The notes under the pieces: model-generated
Databases searched by the model: none
What the model was told of the DNA's origin: nothing
The model's input: the letters and a program-made list of their open reading frames with translations, nothing else
Assembly (NCBI GenBank): GCA_902783625.1
Contig: CACZRN010000005.1
Location: forward strand, 1-34,694
DNA from: an uncultured Prevotellaceae bacterium
Lineage (GTDB): Bacteria; Bacteroidota; Bacteroidia; Bacteroidales; Bacteroidaceae
Reading direction: 5' to 3'
Length of the DNA stretch: 34,694 nt
Program-made: the position numbers and the translations under genes
In this document: positions 1 to 6,976 of the stretch, in pieces
Numbering within the stretch: position 1 is the stretch's first letter
How the letters are laid out: each line of letters opens with the position of its first letter

Positions 1-7
1 GTTTTTA

Positions 8-39
8 TTTTGTTCTGCTCTCGACTTGCACTACCTTTG
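8..39 (+). promoter_or_regulatory. Promoter of the helicase gene, conserved-spacer type
   Basis: TTTTG at 8-12 and TACCTTTG at 32-39 are separated by 19 bp, the Bacteroidetes -33/-7 layout. The spacer begins TTCTGCTCTCG, as in the promoters at 4146, 4235 and (reverse) 22543. A start site about 5-7 nt after the -7 box would lie only a few bases before the ATG at 49, so the message may be nearly leaderless. Confidence 0.7.
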
Positions 40-48
40 CAAAAGACA

Positions 49-1995
49 ATGAGCCACACATCGCCCATACTTGAACTGCGCCGACAACGCATGCTGCTCG
101 AGATAGAGTATTATGCCGAAAAGGATGCCTTCCGCCGACAGACCGAAATGACGGGATTGGAGCGGAAAGTGAAGCGTGGCGATGCATGGTTTCCGCTCAA
201 GGTGGGCAAAAGTTATTACAACTCGCTCAACCAACTGGCGATAGAAGTATATCGCACCACCGATGCCGATATCGAACATAACTTCGAGTTCGGCAAACAG
301 GTGATTTTCTTTAAGTCGAACATTGCCTTGAAATCGAGCGAAGGGCAATACCGAAGCAATGCATCTGAAAACAAACCGACAGCCGACAGTGAGCACCACC
401 GACAGATACAATACTTCCAGTTTACGGGGCAAGTGAGCTACGTTGACGGCGACCGCATGGTGGTCACCGTGCCCGACTCTGCCCCTCTGCTCGAGATGCA
501 GACCACAGATCAAAGCGTGGGCGTGCAGCTCTTCTTCGACGAGACATCATACAAGACCATGTTCGATGCTCTCGACCGTGTGATGAACGCCAAGAACAAC
601 CGAATGGCTTACCTTCGCGACCTGTTTTACTCAAACGCGCATGCCGCAACGTTCCGATTCGATTCGATGAAATTCCCGTGGCTGAATCCCACGCAGGAAA
701 AGGCTGTCAACGAGGTACTGCGATCGAAAGACGTGGCTGTGGTGCATGGACCGCCAGGCACAGGGAAGACGACCACACTAGTGGAGGCAATACACGAGAC
801 ACTGCGCCGAGAGAGCCAAGTGTTGGTATGTGCACAGAGCAATATGGCTGTCGACTGGATATCGGAGAAGCTTGTCGATCGCGGCATCAACGTGCTGCGC
901 ATCGGCAACCCCACACGAGTGAACGACAAGATGCTCTCGTTCACCTACGAAAGACGGTTTGAAGATCATCCCGACTATGCCCAGCTGTGGGCAATAAGGA
1001 AGACGATACGCGAGATGAGGAGCCATAAGAAGAGCCGCGACAACAGGTTTCACCAGAAAATGGAGAGCCTGAAGGGACGCGCCACCGAGCTCGAGATTCG
1101 CATAAACGCCGACCTCTTCGGCCAGGCACGTGTCATTGCCAGCACTCTCGTGGGAGCTGCCAACCACCTGCTCGACGGACAGAAATTTGCCACTCTCTTC
1201 ATCGACGAGGCGGCACAGGCACTCGAGGCAGCTTGCTGGATACCTATCCGACGGGCATCGAGAGTGATACTGGCAGGCGATCACTGTCAGTTGCCTCCAA
1301 CAATAAAAAGTCTGCCTGCACTGAAGGCAGGACTCGGAAAAACACTCATGGAGCGCATTGTGGAAAACAAGCCCGAAGTGGTGACGCTGCTGCAGGTGCA
1401 ATATCGAATGAACGAGACAATAATGCGGTTCTCGTCAGACTGGTTCTATGAGGGAAAGGTGATTTCTGCTCCGCAAGTGAAGCACCGCGGAATACTCGAC
1501 TACGACACTCCGATGGAATGGATAGCCACACCCGAGGGCATCGGCGAGGAGTTTATAGGCGAGAGTTTCGGGCGCATAAACCGCAAGGAGGCCGAACTGA
1601 CCATTGACACACTGAAGCAGTATTTCGCCAAAATAGGCAAGCAACGGATACTCGACGAGCAGATAGACGTGGGGATAATATCTCCCTATCGGGCACAGGT
1701 GCAACTGCTCCGCCGGATGATAAAGAAAGACTCCACACTGAAACCCTATCGTAGTCTCATCAGTGTGAACACCGTAGATGGATTCCAAGGACAGGAGCGC
1801 GACATAATCATCATATCGATGGTGCGCTCTAACGACGATGGGCAGATAGGATTCCTTAGCGACCTCCGACGAATGAACGTGGCCATCACGCGGGCAAGGA
1901 TGAAACTGATTATCCTGGGCGACGAGCACACACTGGCATCGCACAAGTTCTATCGAAAGCTATACGAATATGTGGCATCACTGAAAGAAAATTGA
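49..1995 (+). CDS. Superfamily 1 DNA/RNA helicase, UPF1/IGHMBP2-like (AAA domain)
   Basis: A 648-residue ATP-dependent nucleic acid helicase of the UPF1-like SF1 group. Seen in the protein: a Q-motif-like LNPTQEKAV near residues 212-220, Walker A GPPGTGKT (234-241), Walker B FIDEAAQ (about 384-390), motif III GDHCQLPP (410-417), QYRMNE, then VDGFQGQE and MNVAITRAR, the C-terminal RecA-fold motifs V and VI. The first 200 residues are a non-catalytic domain usual for this bacterial family. The frame is open to position 10 via a TTG, but the ATG at 49 is chosen because the promoter -7 box lies at 32-39; an ATG at 91 is possible. The secreted hydrolase gene follows after 19 bp and is probably cotranscribed, although no functional link is evident. 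The family is secure; the substrate (DNA or RNA) is unknown. Confidence 0.93.
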   Translation: MSHTSPILELRRQRMLLEIEYYAEKDAFRRQTEMTGLERKVKRGDAWFPLKVGKSYYNSLNQLAIEVYRTTDADIEHNFEFGKQVIFFKSNIALKSSEGQYRSNASENKPTADSEHHRQIQYFQFTGQVSYVDGDRMVVTVPDSAPLLEMQTTDQSVGVQLFFDETSYKTMFDALDRVMNAKNNRMAYLRDLFYSNAHAATFRFDSMKFPWLNPTQEKAVNEVLRSKDVAVVHGPPGTGKTTTLVEAIHETLRRESQVLVCAQSNMAVDWISEKLVDRGINVLRIGNPTRVNDKMLSFTYERRFEDHPDYAQLWAIRKTIREMRSHKKSRDNRFHQKMESLKGRATELEIRINADLFGQARVIASTLVGAANHLLDGQKFATLFIDEAAQALEAACWIPIRRASRVILAGDHCQLPPTIKSLPALKAGLGKTLMERIVENKPEVVTLLQVQYRMNETIMRFSSDWFYEGKVISAPQVKHRGILDYDTPMEWIATPEGIGEEFIGESFGRINRKEAELTIDTLKQYFAKIGKQRILDEQIDVGIISPYRAQVQLLRRMIKKDSTLKPYRSLISVNTVDGFQGQERDIIIISMVRSNDDGQIGFLSDLRRMNVAITRARMKLIILGDEHTLASHKFYRKLYEYVASLKEN

Positions 1996-2014
1996 TAACT
2001 AAATACTTACCAAC

Positions 2015-2986
2015 ATGAAAAGAAAATTTCTAAATGCTCTCATCCTTTGCCTGCTGGTATCGCTGAAGTGCATGGCAGTGGCGGAAGGGGTGACTATCAG
2101 GAACTATGTCTATACTGAGAAAGACGGTCAGAAACTGACACTCGATGTGTATAACGACCCGTCGAACCACACCTTTGAGAAGAAACCTGTGTTCATCTTC
2201 TCGTTTGGCGGTGGTTGGGAGGGTGGTCATCGCCAAGCTGGTCATGCGCTGCTAACCGACTTCGCCGAAGAGGGATACATTGCCATCGGTATCGACTATC
2301 GTCTTCACATTCGCAATCTGAAGGACTCGGGCGTGAAACTCGATAAAAGCAACTTCTGCGAAGCGTATGCCACTGCCATACAGATGGGTATCGAAGATTT
2401 GTTCGACGCCACGGCATTCGTAATCGACAATGCCGAGAAATGGGGTGCCGACACCAGTATAGTGGTGTTGTGCGGATGCAGTGCCGGTGCCATCAATAGT
2501 GCCACAGCCGAATATCTGATTTGCAACGATCATCCACTGGCTACGTCAAGGCTTCCAAAGGGCTTCAATTATAGGGCGATAATCCCATGCGCCGGAGGCA
2601 TCTGGGTGACCGACTGCACGCAACTCACGTGGAAACGACGCCCATGTGCGTATATTGTTTTCCACGGAACATCCGACGAGATGGTGCCTTACGATTTTGA
2701 CACTGTCGCCGACGGGAAGTTCTCTACCTTTGGCCCGGCACGCTACATACCGCAACTCGAGGAGATGCAGGTGCCGTTTATGTTCCACACCTATGTCGGC
2801 GATACGCACGGAGTGGCAATGTTCTACGATAAGCGATGGGTGCGTCAAGAGATGAAAAACGCATTGGGCAGGATAATTTGGTGGAACGAGAATATAAAAC
2901 TGAAGATAAACGACGCGCGATACGATCGCCCTCACAAAGAAAGGCACCTTAAAGAGTCGATAGACAGGCTGACGGCGACTGAATAA
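2015..2986 (+). CDS. Secreted alpha/beta hydrolase (esterase-like)
   Basis: 323 residues with an N-terminal signal peptide (basic MKRK, hydrophobic to about residue 23). The alpha/beta-hydrolase hallmarks are visible: an oxyanion-loop-like FGGGW (64-68), nucleophile elbow GCSAG with Ser156, an acid in HGTSDEMVP (Asp221) and a histidine in DTHG (His265). This order and spacing suit a carboxylesterase or acyl-ester hydrolase exported to the periplasm. Bacteroidetes often use such enzymes to remove acetyl or feruloyl groups from plant polysaccharides, and a GH43 gene follows 134 bp downstream, so a role in hemicellulose breakdown is a reasonable inference. The substrate cannot be read from the sequence. 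The gene begins 19 bp after the helicase stop with no promoter of its own seen, so it may depend on readthrough. Confidence 0.85.
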   Translation: MKRKFLNALILCLLVSLKCMAVAEGVTIRNYVYTEKDGQKLTLDVYNDPSNHTFEKKPVFIFSFGGGWEGGHRQAGHALLTDFAEEGYIAIGIDYRLHIRNLKDSGVKLDKSNFCEAYATAIQMGIEDLFDATAFVIDNAEKWGADTSIVVLCGCSAGAINSATAEYLICNDHPLATSRLPKGFNYRAIIPCAGGIWVTDCTQLTWKRRPCAYIVFHGTSDEMVPYDFDTVADGKFSTFGPARYIPQLEEMQVPFMFHTYVGDTHGVAMFYDKRWVRQEMKNALGRIIWWNENIKLKINDARYDRPHKERHLKESIDRLTATE

Positions 2987-3034
2987 CACAGTCAGGCTCA
3001 GCCACATGTCAGACAAAAAAACGATGTTTCCTTG

Positions 3035-3063
3035 TTGTTTTTATAACATATTTCGTAACTTTG
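3035..3063 (+). promoter_or_regulatory. Promoter of the GH43 gene
   Basis: A TTG at 3035-3037 and TAACTTTG at 3056-3063 are separated by 18 bp, giving a Bacteroidetes-type promoter. The leader before the ATG at 3121 is about 50 nt, A/T-rich and without a Shine-Dalgarno sequence. Confidence 0.7.
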
Positions 3064-3120
3064 CAAAGATAGTAATACATGTTTTTAACATAAAAAACTA
3101 AAACTAATTATTTCACTTAC

Positions 3121-4098
3121 ATGAAAAAGATACTCCTTACCTCGCTTCTGCTGGCGGTTGTCACTATCGGCACCAGTGCTCAAAGCAAGAAGAAGACCAG
3201 CGGCAACCCTATTTTCGAAGGATGGTATGCCGACCCCGAAGCTATTGTCTACGACGACCAGTACTGGGTATTCCCCACCTATTCCGACGAATACGACAAG
3301 CAGCTCCACTTCGACGCCTTCTCGTCGTACGACCTTGTCACATGGACGAAACATCCTTATGTGCTGCAGGCTGCCGACATCAGATGGGCACGCCGCGCCA
3401 TGTGGGCACCGTCGGTGATTCATACCAACGGCAAATACTACCTATTCTTCGGAGCCAACGACATGCATGAGGGTGAAGTGGGAGGAATTGGTGTTGCCGT
3501 GAGCGACAAGCCCGAAGGGCCATATAAGGATGCCATCGGACGGCCACTCATAAATCACGTCATAAACGGCGCACAGCCGATAGATCAGTATGTTTTCCGC
3601 GATGATGACGGGCAATATTATATGTACTATGGCGGCTGGGGACACTGCAACGTAGTGCGCCTGAGCAATGATTTCCGACGGGTGATACCCTTCGACGACG
3701 GTGTGAGCTATAAAGAGATAACTCCCGAGAACTATGTGGAGGGACCGTTCATGCTCAAGCGCGGAGGTAAGTATTACTTCATGTGGTCGGAAGGAGGCTG
3801 GGGCGGACCGAATTACTGCGTTGCATATGCTATCAGTGACTCGCCCTTCGGCCCATTCAAACGCATCGGAAAGATACTGCAGCAGGATCCGGAGGTGGCA
3901 ACAGGAGCGGGCCATCACTCTGTGATAAAAGGCAAAGGCGACGATGAGTATTACATCATCTACCACCGCCGTCCACTAAGCGAGACACACCACAACCATC
4001 GAGTGACCTGCATCGACCGACTCACCTTCGACAAGGACGGACTAATCACTCCAGTGAAGATTACATTCGAAGGAGTGAAAGCCAGCCGACTGAAGTAA
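3121..4098 (+). CDS. Glycoside hydrolase family 43 protein, secreted
   Basis: 325 residues with a signal peptide ending near TSAQS (residues 18-22). The single catalytic domain fills the rest, about right for a minimal GH43 five-bladed propeller. The three acidic residues expected for the inverting mechanism are visible: Asp38 in YADPE (general base), Asp155 in PIDQYVF (pKa modulator) and Glu207 in YVEGPF (general acid). WAPSV (95-99) and GHHSV (264-268) are further family motifs. Members remove arabinofuranose or xylose from arabinan and arabinoxylan; the exact linkage cannot be told here. The gene has its own promoter and no SusC/SusD partners, so it is not part of a classical polysaccharide utilisation locus. 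No carbohydrate-binding module is appended. Confidence 0.92.
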   Translation: MKKILLTSLLLAVVTIGTSAQSKKKTSGNPIFEGWYADPEAIVYDDQYWVFPTYSDEYDKQLHFDAFSSYDLVTWTKHPYVLQAADIRWARRAMWAPSVIHTNGKYYLFFGANDMHEGEVGGIGVAVSDKPEGPYKDAIGRPLINHVINGAQPIDQYVFRDDDGQYYMYYGGWGHCNVVRLSNDFRRVIPFDDGVSYKEITPENYVEGPFMLKRGGKYYFMWSEGGWGGPNYCVAYAISDSPFGPFKRIGKILQQDPEVATGAGHHSVIKGKGDDEYYIIYHRRPLSETHHNHRVTCIDRLTFDKDGLITPVKITFEGVKASRLK

Positions 4099-4145
4099 TA
4101 AAGAAAAAGTTGCGCGTGCCAAGCAGCAAAAAAGAGACATATTTC

Positions 4146-4177
4146 TTTTGTTCTGCTCTCGGTTTTTAGTAACTTTT
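4146..4177 (+). promoter_or_regulatory. Upstream promoter copy before tRNA-Arg, probably weak
   Basis: TTTTG at 4146-4150, a 19-bp spacer starting TTCTGCTCTCG, then TAACTTTT at 4170-4177. The last -7 base is T instead of the consensus G, so this copy may be impaired. Confidence 0.5.
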
Positions 4178-4234
4178 ACATCATTTATTAATGAAGAAGT
4201 TATCTCACCTCGGCATAAAAAAGAAACATATTTC

Positions 4235-4266
4235 TTTTGTTCTGCTCTCGGTTTTTAGTAACTTTG
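4235..4266 (+). promoter_or_regulatory. Main promoter of tRNA-Arg and the downstream hydrolase
   Basis: TTTTG at 4235-4239, a 19-bp spacer starting TTCTGCTCTCG, and a perfect TAACTTTG at 4259-4266. CTCGGCATAAAAAA lies just upstream (4209-4222); the same 14-mer is found upstream of the metK promoter. The tRNA starts 50 bp downstream. Confidence 0.75.
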
Positions 4267-4316
4267 CAAACGATAATAGCGGCTATATGGTTTTATGAAT
4301 ACCTTGCCGCAGGGCT

Positions 4317-4388
4317 GCCCCTATAGTTAAATGGATAGAACGGAGGTTTCCTAAACCTTTGATCCGAGTTCGATTCTCGGTGGGGGTA
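4317..4388 (+). tRNA. tRNA-Arg (anticodon CCT)
   Basis: A complete cloverleaf can be folded by eye: acceptor strands 4317-4323 and 4381-4387 with G-U pairs at positions 1 and 6, discriminator A4388; D arm closed by GTT/AAC; anticodon stem 4343-4347/4355-4359 around loop TTCCTAA, anticodon CCT at 4350-4352; T arm CCGAG, TTCGATT, CTCGG at 4364-4380. The 3' CCA is not encoded. It decodes AGG. Only 25 bp separate it from the next start codon, so it probably forms a joint transcript with the ADP-ribosylglycohydrolase gene. Confidence 0.95.
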
Positions 4389-4413
4389 CAACATTTTAAC
4401 TTCCTAAATTACC

Positions 4414-5208
4414 ATGCTCGGAGCAATCATTGGCGACATAATAGGCTCACGCTTTGAGTTCGGACCAGCACCTAAGGAGGACTTCGAACTTATCACCGAC
4501 GAATGTTCATTTACCGACGATACTATATGTACGATAGCTATTGCCGATGCCATTCTGAACGGCAAGTCGTATCGCGACTCTTTGCTCTATTGGTGTCGCC
4601 GCTATCCTAACCCTATGGGCGGCTACGGCAGAATGTTCTACCAGTGGTTCCATCAGGAGAACGCCCTGCCACATGCCTCTTTCGGCAATGGTGCGGCAAT
4701 GAGAGTCAGCCCAGTGGGATGGCTGTTCCACGAATACGACGAGGTGAAAGACCAGGCAAAGCAGAGTGCCGAAGTAAGCCACTGCCACCACGAAGGGATA
4801 AAAGGTGCGCAGTGCGTGGCATCGCTAATATATTGGTTGCGCACGTGCCGCATAACAAAAGACGAAGTGGAAAGTTCCGTCAAACGCGGCTTTGGATACG
4901 AGTTGCCACCACTTAAAGACATCATGCGCATCGGATCGTTAGGACATTTCGACAGCACATGTCAGGAGACTGTACCCTGGGCTATACGCTGTTTCCTTGA
5001 GAGCCACAACTTCGAGACCGCCATCCGCAATGCGGTAATGGCCGACGGGGATACTGATACGAAGGCTGCAATATGCGGATCAATCGCCGAGGCATACTAC
5101 GACATCCCCGATGAGTTGATTGAAAAGGGGTTACAACTTCTTCCCGACGAGATGATCGACGTAATCGACAAGTTTTATGACAGTCTGAAAATTGAAATAG
5201 AATATTAA
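4414..5208 (+). CDS. ADP-ribosylglycohydrolase family protein
   Basis: 264 residues of the all-helical DraG/ARH fold, which removes ADP-ribose from proteins or nucleic acids using a two-metal (Mg or Mn) centre. Metal-ligand motifs are visible at both ends: GDIIGS (7-12), FTDDT (33-37) and the late GDTDT (212-216) followed by KAAICGSIAEAYY. The length is that of a single-domain family member. It is cytoplasmic, with no signal peptide. The start at ATG 4414 is the first in frame and lies 25 bp after tRNA-Arg, so the mRNA is probably released by tRNA 3' processing. No ADP-ribosyltransferase gene is near, so the natural substrate is unknown. A bidirectional terminator follows at 5229-5259. Confidence 0.9.
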   Translation: MLGAIIGDIIGSRFEFGPAPKEDFELITDECSFTDDTICTIAIADAILNGKSYRDSLLYWCRRYPNPMGGYGRMFYQWFHQENALPHASFGNGAAMRVSPVGWLFHEYDEVKDQAKQSAEVSHCHHEGIKGAQCVASLIYWLRTCRITKDEVESSVKRGFGYELPPLKDIMRIGSLGHFDSTCQETVPWAIRCFLESHNFETAIRNAVMADGDTDTKAAICGSIAEAYYDIPDELIEKGLQLLPDEMIDVIDKFYDSLKIEIEY

Positions 5209-5228
5209 CATCGCCGCATATAGAAACA

Positions 5229-5259
5229 ACATGGGCGCGACTATCTGTCGCGCCCATGT
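5229..5259. terminator. Bidirectional hairpin terminator between convergent genes
   Basis: A perfect 13-bp stem (ACATGGGCGCGAC and its complement) closes a TATCT loop. Short T-rich tails follow in both directions. It sits between the convergent ends of the ADP-ribosylglycohydrolase gene (5208) and the PfkB kinase gene (5280). Confidence 0.85.
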
Positions 5260-5279
5260 CTGTTTATGTCAATTCGAAA

Positions 5280-6155
5280 TTACTTCGCAGAAATAATTGC
5301 CTCGACCTCATCAACCGTCCTATCAAACGGACCGCTATGCTCCAATTTCAGCGTGCACATCGCCGCTGCGAACTTGCCGGCCTCGCTGAATCCTTCGCCC
5401 AACGAACGACAATAGAGATATCCCGCCGAATAGGTGTCGCCGCACCCTGTGGCATCGGCGATACGTCGCGGCTCATAGGCGGGAATGTCGTAGAACTGGC
5501 CTTCGGAAAGGATTATCGAACCTTCGCTGCCAAGCGTCACGAGCACCTCCTTCACGCCCCACTCCGCCAACTGGCGAGCAGCCTCGTGAGGATTATTGTA
5601 GCCTGTAATGGCAAGCATCTCTTGCTCATTGACTTTCAGTATGTCGCAGAAGGAGAGAATGCTCAGCTTGTCGCGCCAGTCGGTGGCATAGACATTCTCG
5701 CCGCGCACCTCGCGGAGATAGCCTTGTGCATCGATTGATATGCGTGCTTTCTGCGACAACATCTTCACCACGTCGACCGATATGTCGTCGGCAAGAAGAG
5801 TGCCCAGATGGAAAATCTTGGCATCGATGCCCTCCATCTCGGATATGGTAAACGGGTCGGCCTTGGCAAGCACGCGCTGTGTGCGCTCGTTCTGGTTCGC
5901 ACCATACTTGTTTTCGAAGAACACGGTCTCATTGCTTGGATAGACAACCACGTCGATGCCTGCGCGCTGCATGTCGCTGATGGCCTGCATACTATCGCTA
6001 CCCACCTTGGTGACAAGTTGGAACGACACTTCCTTGGGCAGATGTGAGAAAGCATAGGCGAAATAGAACGACGTGCCTCCCGACATGTAAACGGTCTGCC
6101 GTGGAGTGATAATCCTGTCGCGTGTGATGTGCCCTATGCAGCAAATATCTTTCAT
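5280..6155 (-). CDS. PfkB-family carbohydrate/nucleoside kinase
   Basis: 291 residues from the chosen ATG at 6155. The frame stays open to 6236, but the added residues do not look like a PfkB N-terminus and the -7 box lies inside them. PfkB features: GG motif region MSGGTSF (24-30), NEQE (176-179) and signature 2 DATGCGDTYSAGY (234-246) with catalytic base Asp240 and an anion-hole glycine pair. Members phosphorylate sugars, inositols or nucleosides with ATP. The N-terminal CIGHITRDRI is typical of the ribokinase-like subgroup, but the substrate cannot be assigned. It is cytoplasmic and appears to be a single-gene unit, with a promoter box at 6221-6228 and the shared terminator at 5229-5259. 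Confidence 0.9.
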   Translation of the reverse strand: MKDICCIGHITRDRIITPRQTVYMSGGTSFYFAYAFSHLPKEVSFQLVTKVGSDSMQAISDMQRAGIDVVVYPSNETVFFENKYGANQNERTQRVLAKADPFTISEMEGIDAKIFHLGTLLADDISVDVVKMLSQKARISIDAQGYLREVRGENVYATDWRDKLSILSFCDILKVNEQEMLAITGYNNPHEAARQLAEWGVKEVLVTLGSEGSIILSEGQFYDIPAYEPRRIADATGCGDTYSAGYLYCRSLGEGFSEAGKFAAAMCTLKLEHSGPFDRTVDEVEAIISAK

Positions 6156-6220
6156 TTCTGTAACTGATTCTGTAGTGATGTTCTGGTTGGATATCGAGCC
6201 TATTTCCCGATAATCGCCTG

Positions 6221-6228
6221 CAAAGGTA
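6221..6228 (-). promoter_or_regulatory. -7 box of the PfkB kinase gene
   Basis: On the minus strand TACCTTTG, followed by CA as in many promoters of this window. I see no clear -33 box at the normal distance. The leader to the ATG at 6155 would be about 60 nt. Confidence 0.5.
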
Positions 6229-6351
6229 ATAAACAAAGATGAGAACAGAGGCTAAAATTGTCACTTTTTGCGAAAAACATAGTGAAAATGAACATGATAC
6301 GTGCCATTGAGGAGGTCGGAGACAGTTATTTGCGACCAAAATGCACATACA

Positions 6352-6386
6352 ACAAAAATAGACACCATATATCACATATGGTATCT
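6352..6386 (-). terminator. Terminator of the HTH regulator gene
   Basis: Read on the minus strand: an 11-bp stem with one G-T mismatch (AGATACCATAT, loop GTGAT, ATATGGTGTCT), then TATTTTTGT. It lies 45 bp after the regulator stop codon. Confidence 0.75.
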
Positions 6387-6430
6387 ATTTCTCAGTACTA
6401 ATGAAAGCACTTAATCTTTCTACTAAATTA

Positions 6431-6658
6431 TTAACCCTTGTTTTTCTTTAGCTGACGGCTCAGCTCTTCTGAATAGATTTTGAAGAAGTCGTATCCGAGT
6501 ATTAAAGAAATGCGACACAGGTCGTCAGTATCGACGGACGTACGTTCGAATATCTTATAGACATTCGTTCTGCTACATCCTAATTCTTTACTAAACCAGA
6601 CTACTGTCTTGTTTCGTTCCAGAAGCTTTTCTTTGATCAGACTACCTATACTTTGCAT
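6431..6658 (-). CDS. Small XRE-type helix-turn-helix protein
   Basis: 75 residues, almost only a Cro/CI-like DNA-binding domain. TVVWFSKELGCSRTNVYKIF (19-38) gives the first helix and the helix-turn-helix. The second half, VDTDDLCRISLILGYDFFKI, gives the last two helices of the fold. There is no sensor domain, so it probably acts as a dimeric repressor or as an accessory DNA-binding protein. The ATG at 6658 is preceded by AGAGGAAAAT, one of the few good Shine-Dalgarno sequences in the window. The gene is divergent from yitT, with a perfect 10-bp inverted repeat in the shared intergenic region that could be its operator (inference). It has its own promoter and terminator. Confidence 0.85.
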   Translation of the reverse strand: MQSIGSLIKEKLLERNKTVVWFSKELGCSRTNVYKIFERTSVDTDDLCRISLILGYDFFKIYSEELSRQLKKNKG

Positions 6659-6707
6659 ATTTTCCTCTAACGGATGATTAATTGATTGCTGATGCCGTAT
6701 TCGAGTG

Positions 6708-6738
6708 CAAACTTAATAAGTATTCTGCAATCATCAAA
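6708..6738 (-). promoter_or_regulatory. Promoter of the HTH regulator gene
   Basis: On the minus strand TTTG (6738-6735), 19 bp, then TAAGTTTG (6715-6708). This is a full match to the Bacteroidetes promoter layout, about 50 bp before the start codon. Confidence 0.75.
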
Positions 6739-6819
6739 AAAATTTTGTATTAGATTAGTTTACAAATTACTTTTTTTTTGCATTTTTACCCAAATTTTGC
6801 CACTTTTTGCTACCTTTTT

Positions 6820-6851
6820 ACGGATTTCAGTGACCAAAGAGTGAAATCCGT
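6820..6851. promoter_or_regulatory. Perfect inverted repeat, possible operator
   Basis: ACGGATTTCA and TGAAATCCGT form perfect 10-bp arms around a 12-nt loop. There is no T-run on either side, so it is not a typical terminator. It lies between two divergent promoters, which suits an operator for the adjacent HTH protein (inference). Confidence 0.5.
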
Positions 6852-6907
6852 AGATTAAAAATGCCTCTTTGTTGGAAACTATTATGTAAAAAAATATCCT
6901 TATTTGC

Positions 6908-6938
6908 TTTGCCCTACACTAACCTTTGACTAACTTTG
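6908..6938 (+). promoter_or_regulatory. Promoter of the yitT-like gene
   Basis: TTTG at 6908-6911, 19 bp, TAACTTTG at 6931-6938. Because the -7 box lies here, the TTG codon at 6926 cannot be the start of the gene. Confidence 0.8.
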
Positions 6939-6976
6939 CATCGCAAAACAATTTAAGTATTGACTACATCGAAGCA

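Larger units (their letters stand above)
4120..4267 (+). repeat. Tandem duplication of a promoter segment
   Basis: Two copies of a segment of about 59 bp lie 89 bp apart (about 4120-4178 and 4209-4267). The stretch ACATATTTC, TTTTGTTCTGCTCTCG, GGTTTTTAG, TAACTTT matches without a break in both. The upstream copy ends its -7 box with T where the downstream copy has G. The parts further upstream have diverged (CCAAGCAGC against CCTCGGCAT before the A-run). Confidence 0.85.
6659..6976. other. Divergent intergenic region between the HTH gene and yitT
   Basis: A strongly A/T-rich 318 bp without a plausible gene. It holds the HTH gene promoter (6708-6738), an inverted repeat (6820-6851) and the yitT promoter (6908-6938). 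I see nothing else definite in it. Confidence 0.7.

Noticed and set aside
2015-4098. A polysaccharide utilisation locus
   Set aside because: Only an esterase-like gene and a GH43 gene are present; no SusC, SusD or matching regulator.
4317-5208. Integrated element in tRNA-Arg
   Set aside because: No integrase gene and no repeat of the tRNA 3' end were found downstream; the gene order looks chromosomal.
6261-6285. Hairpin TCACTTTTT/AAAAACATAGTGA upstream of the PfkB gene
   Set aside because: Imperfect, A/T-rich and with a three-base bulge; too weak to list as a regulatory site.
6926-6976. TTG start for yitT at 6926
   Set aside because: The promoter -7 box lies at 6931-6938, so these codons would not be transcribed.
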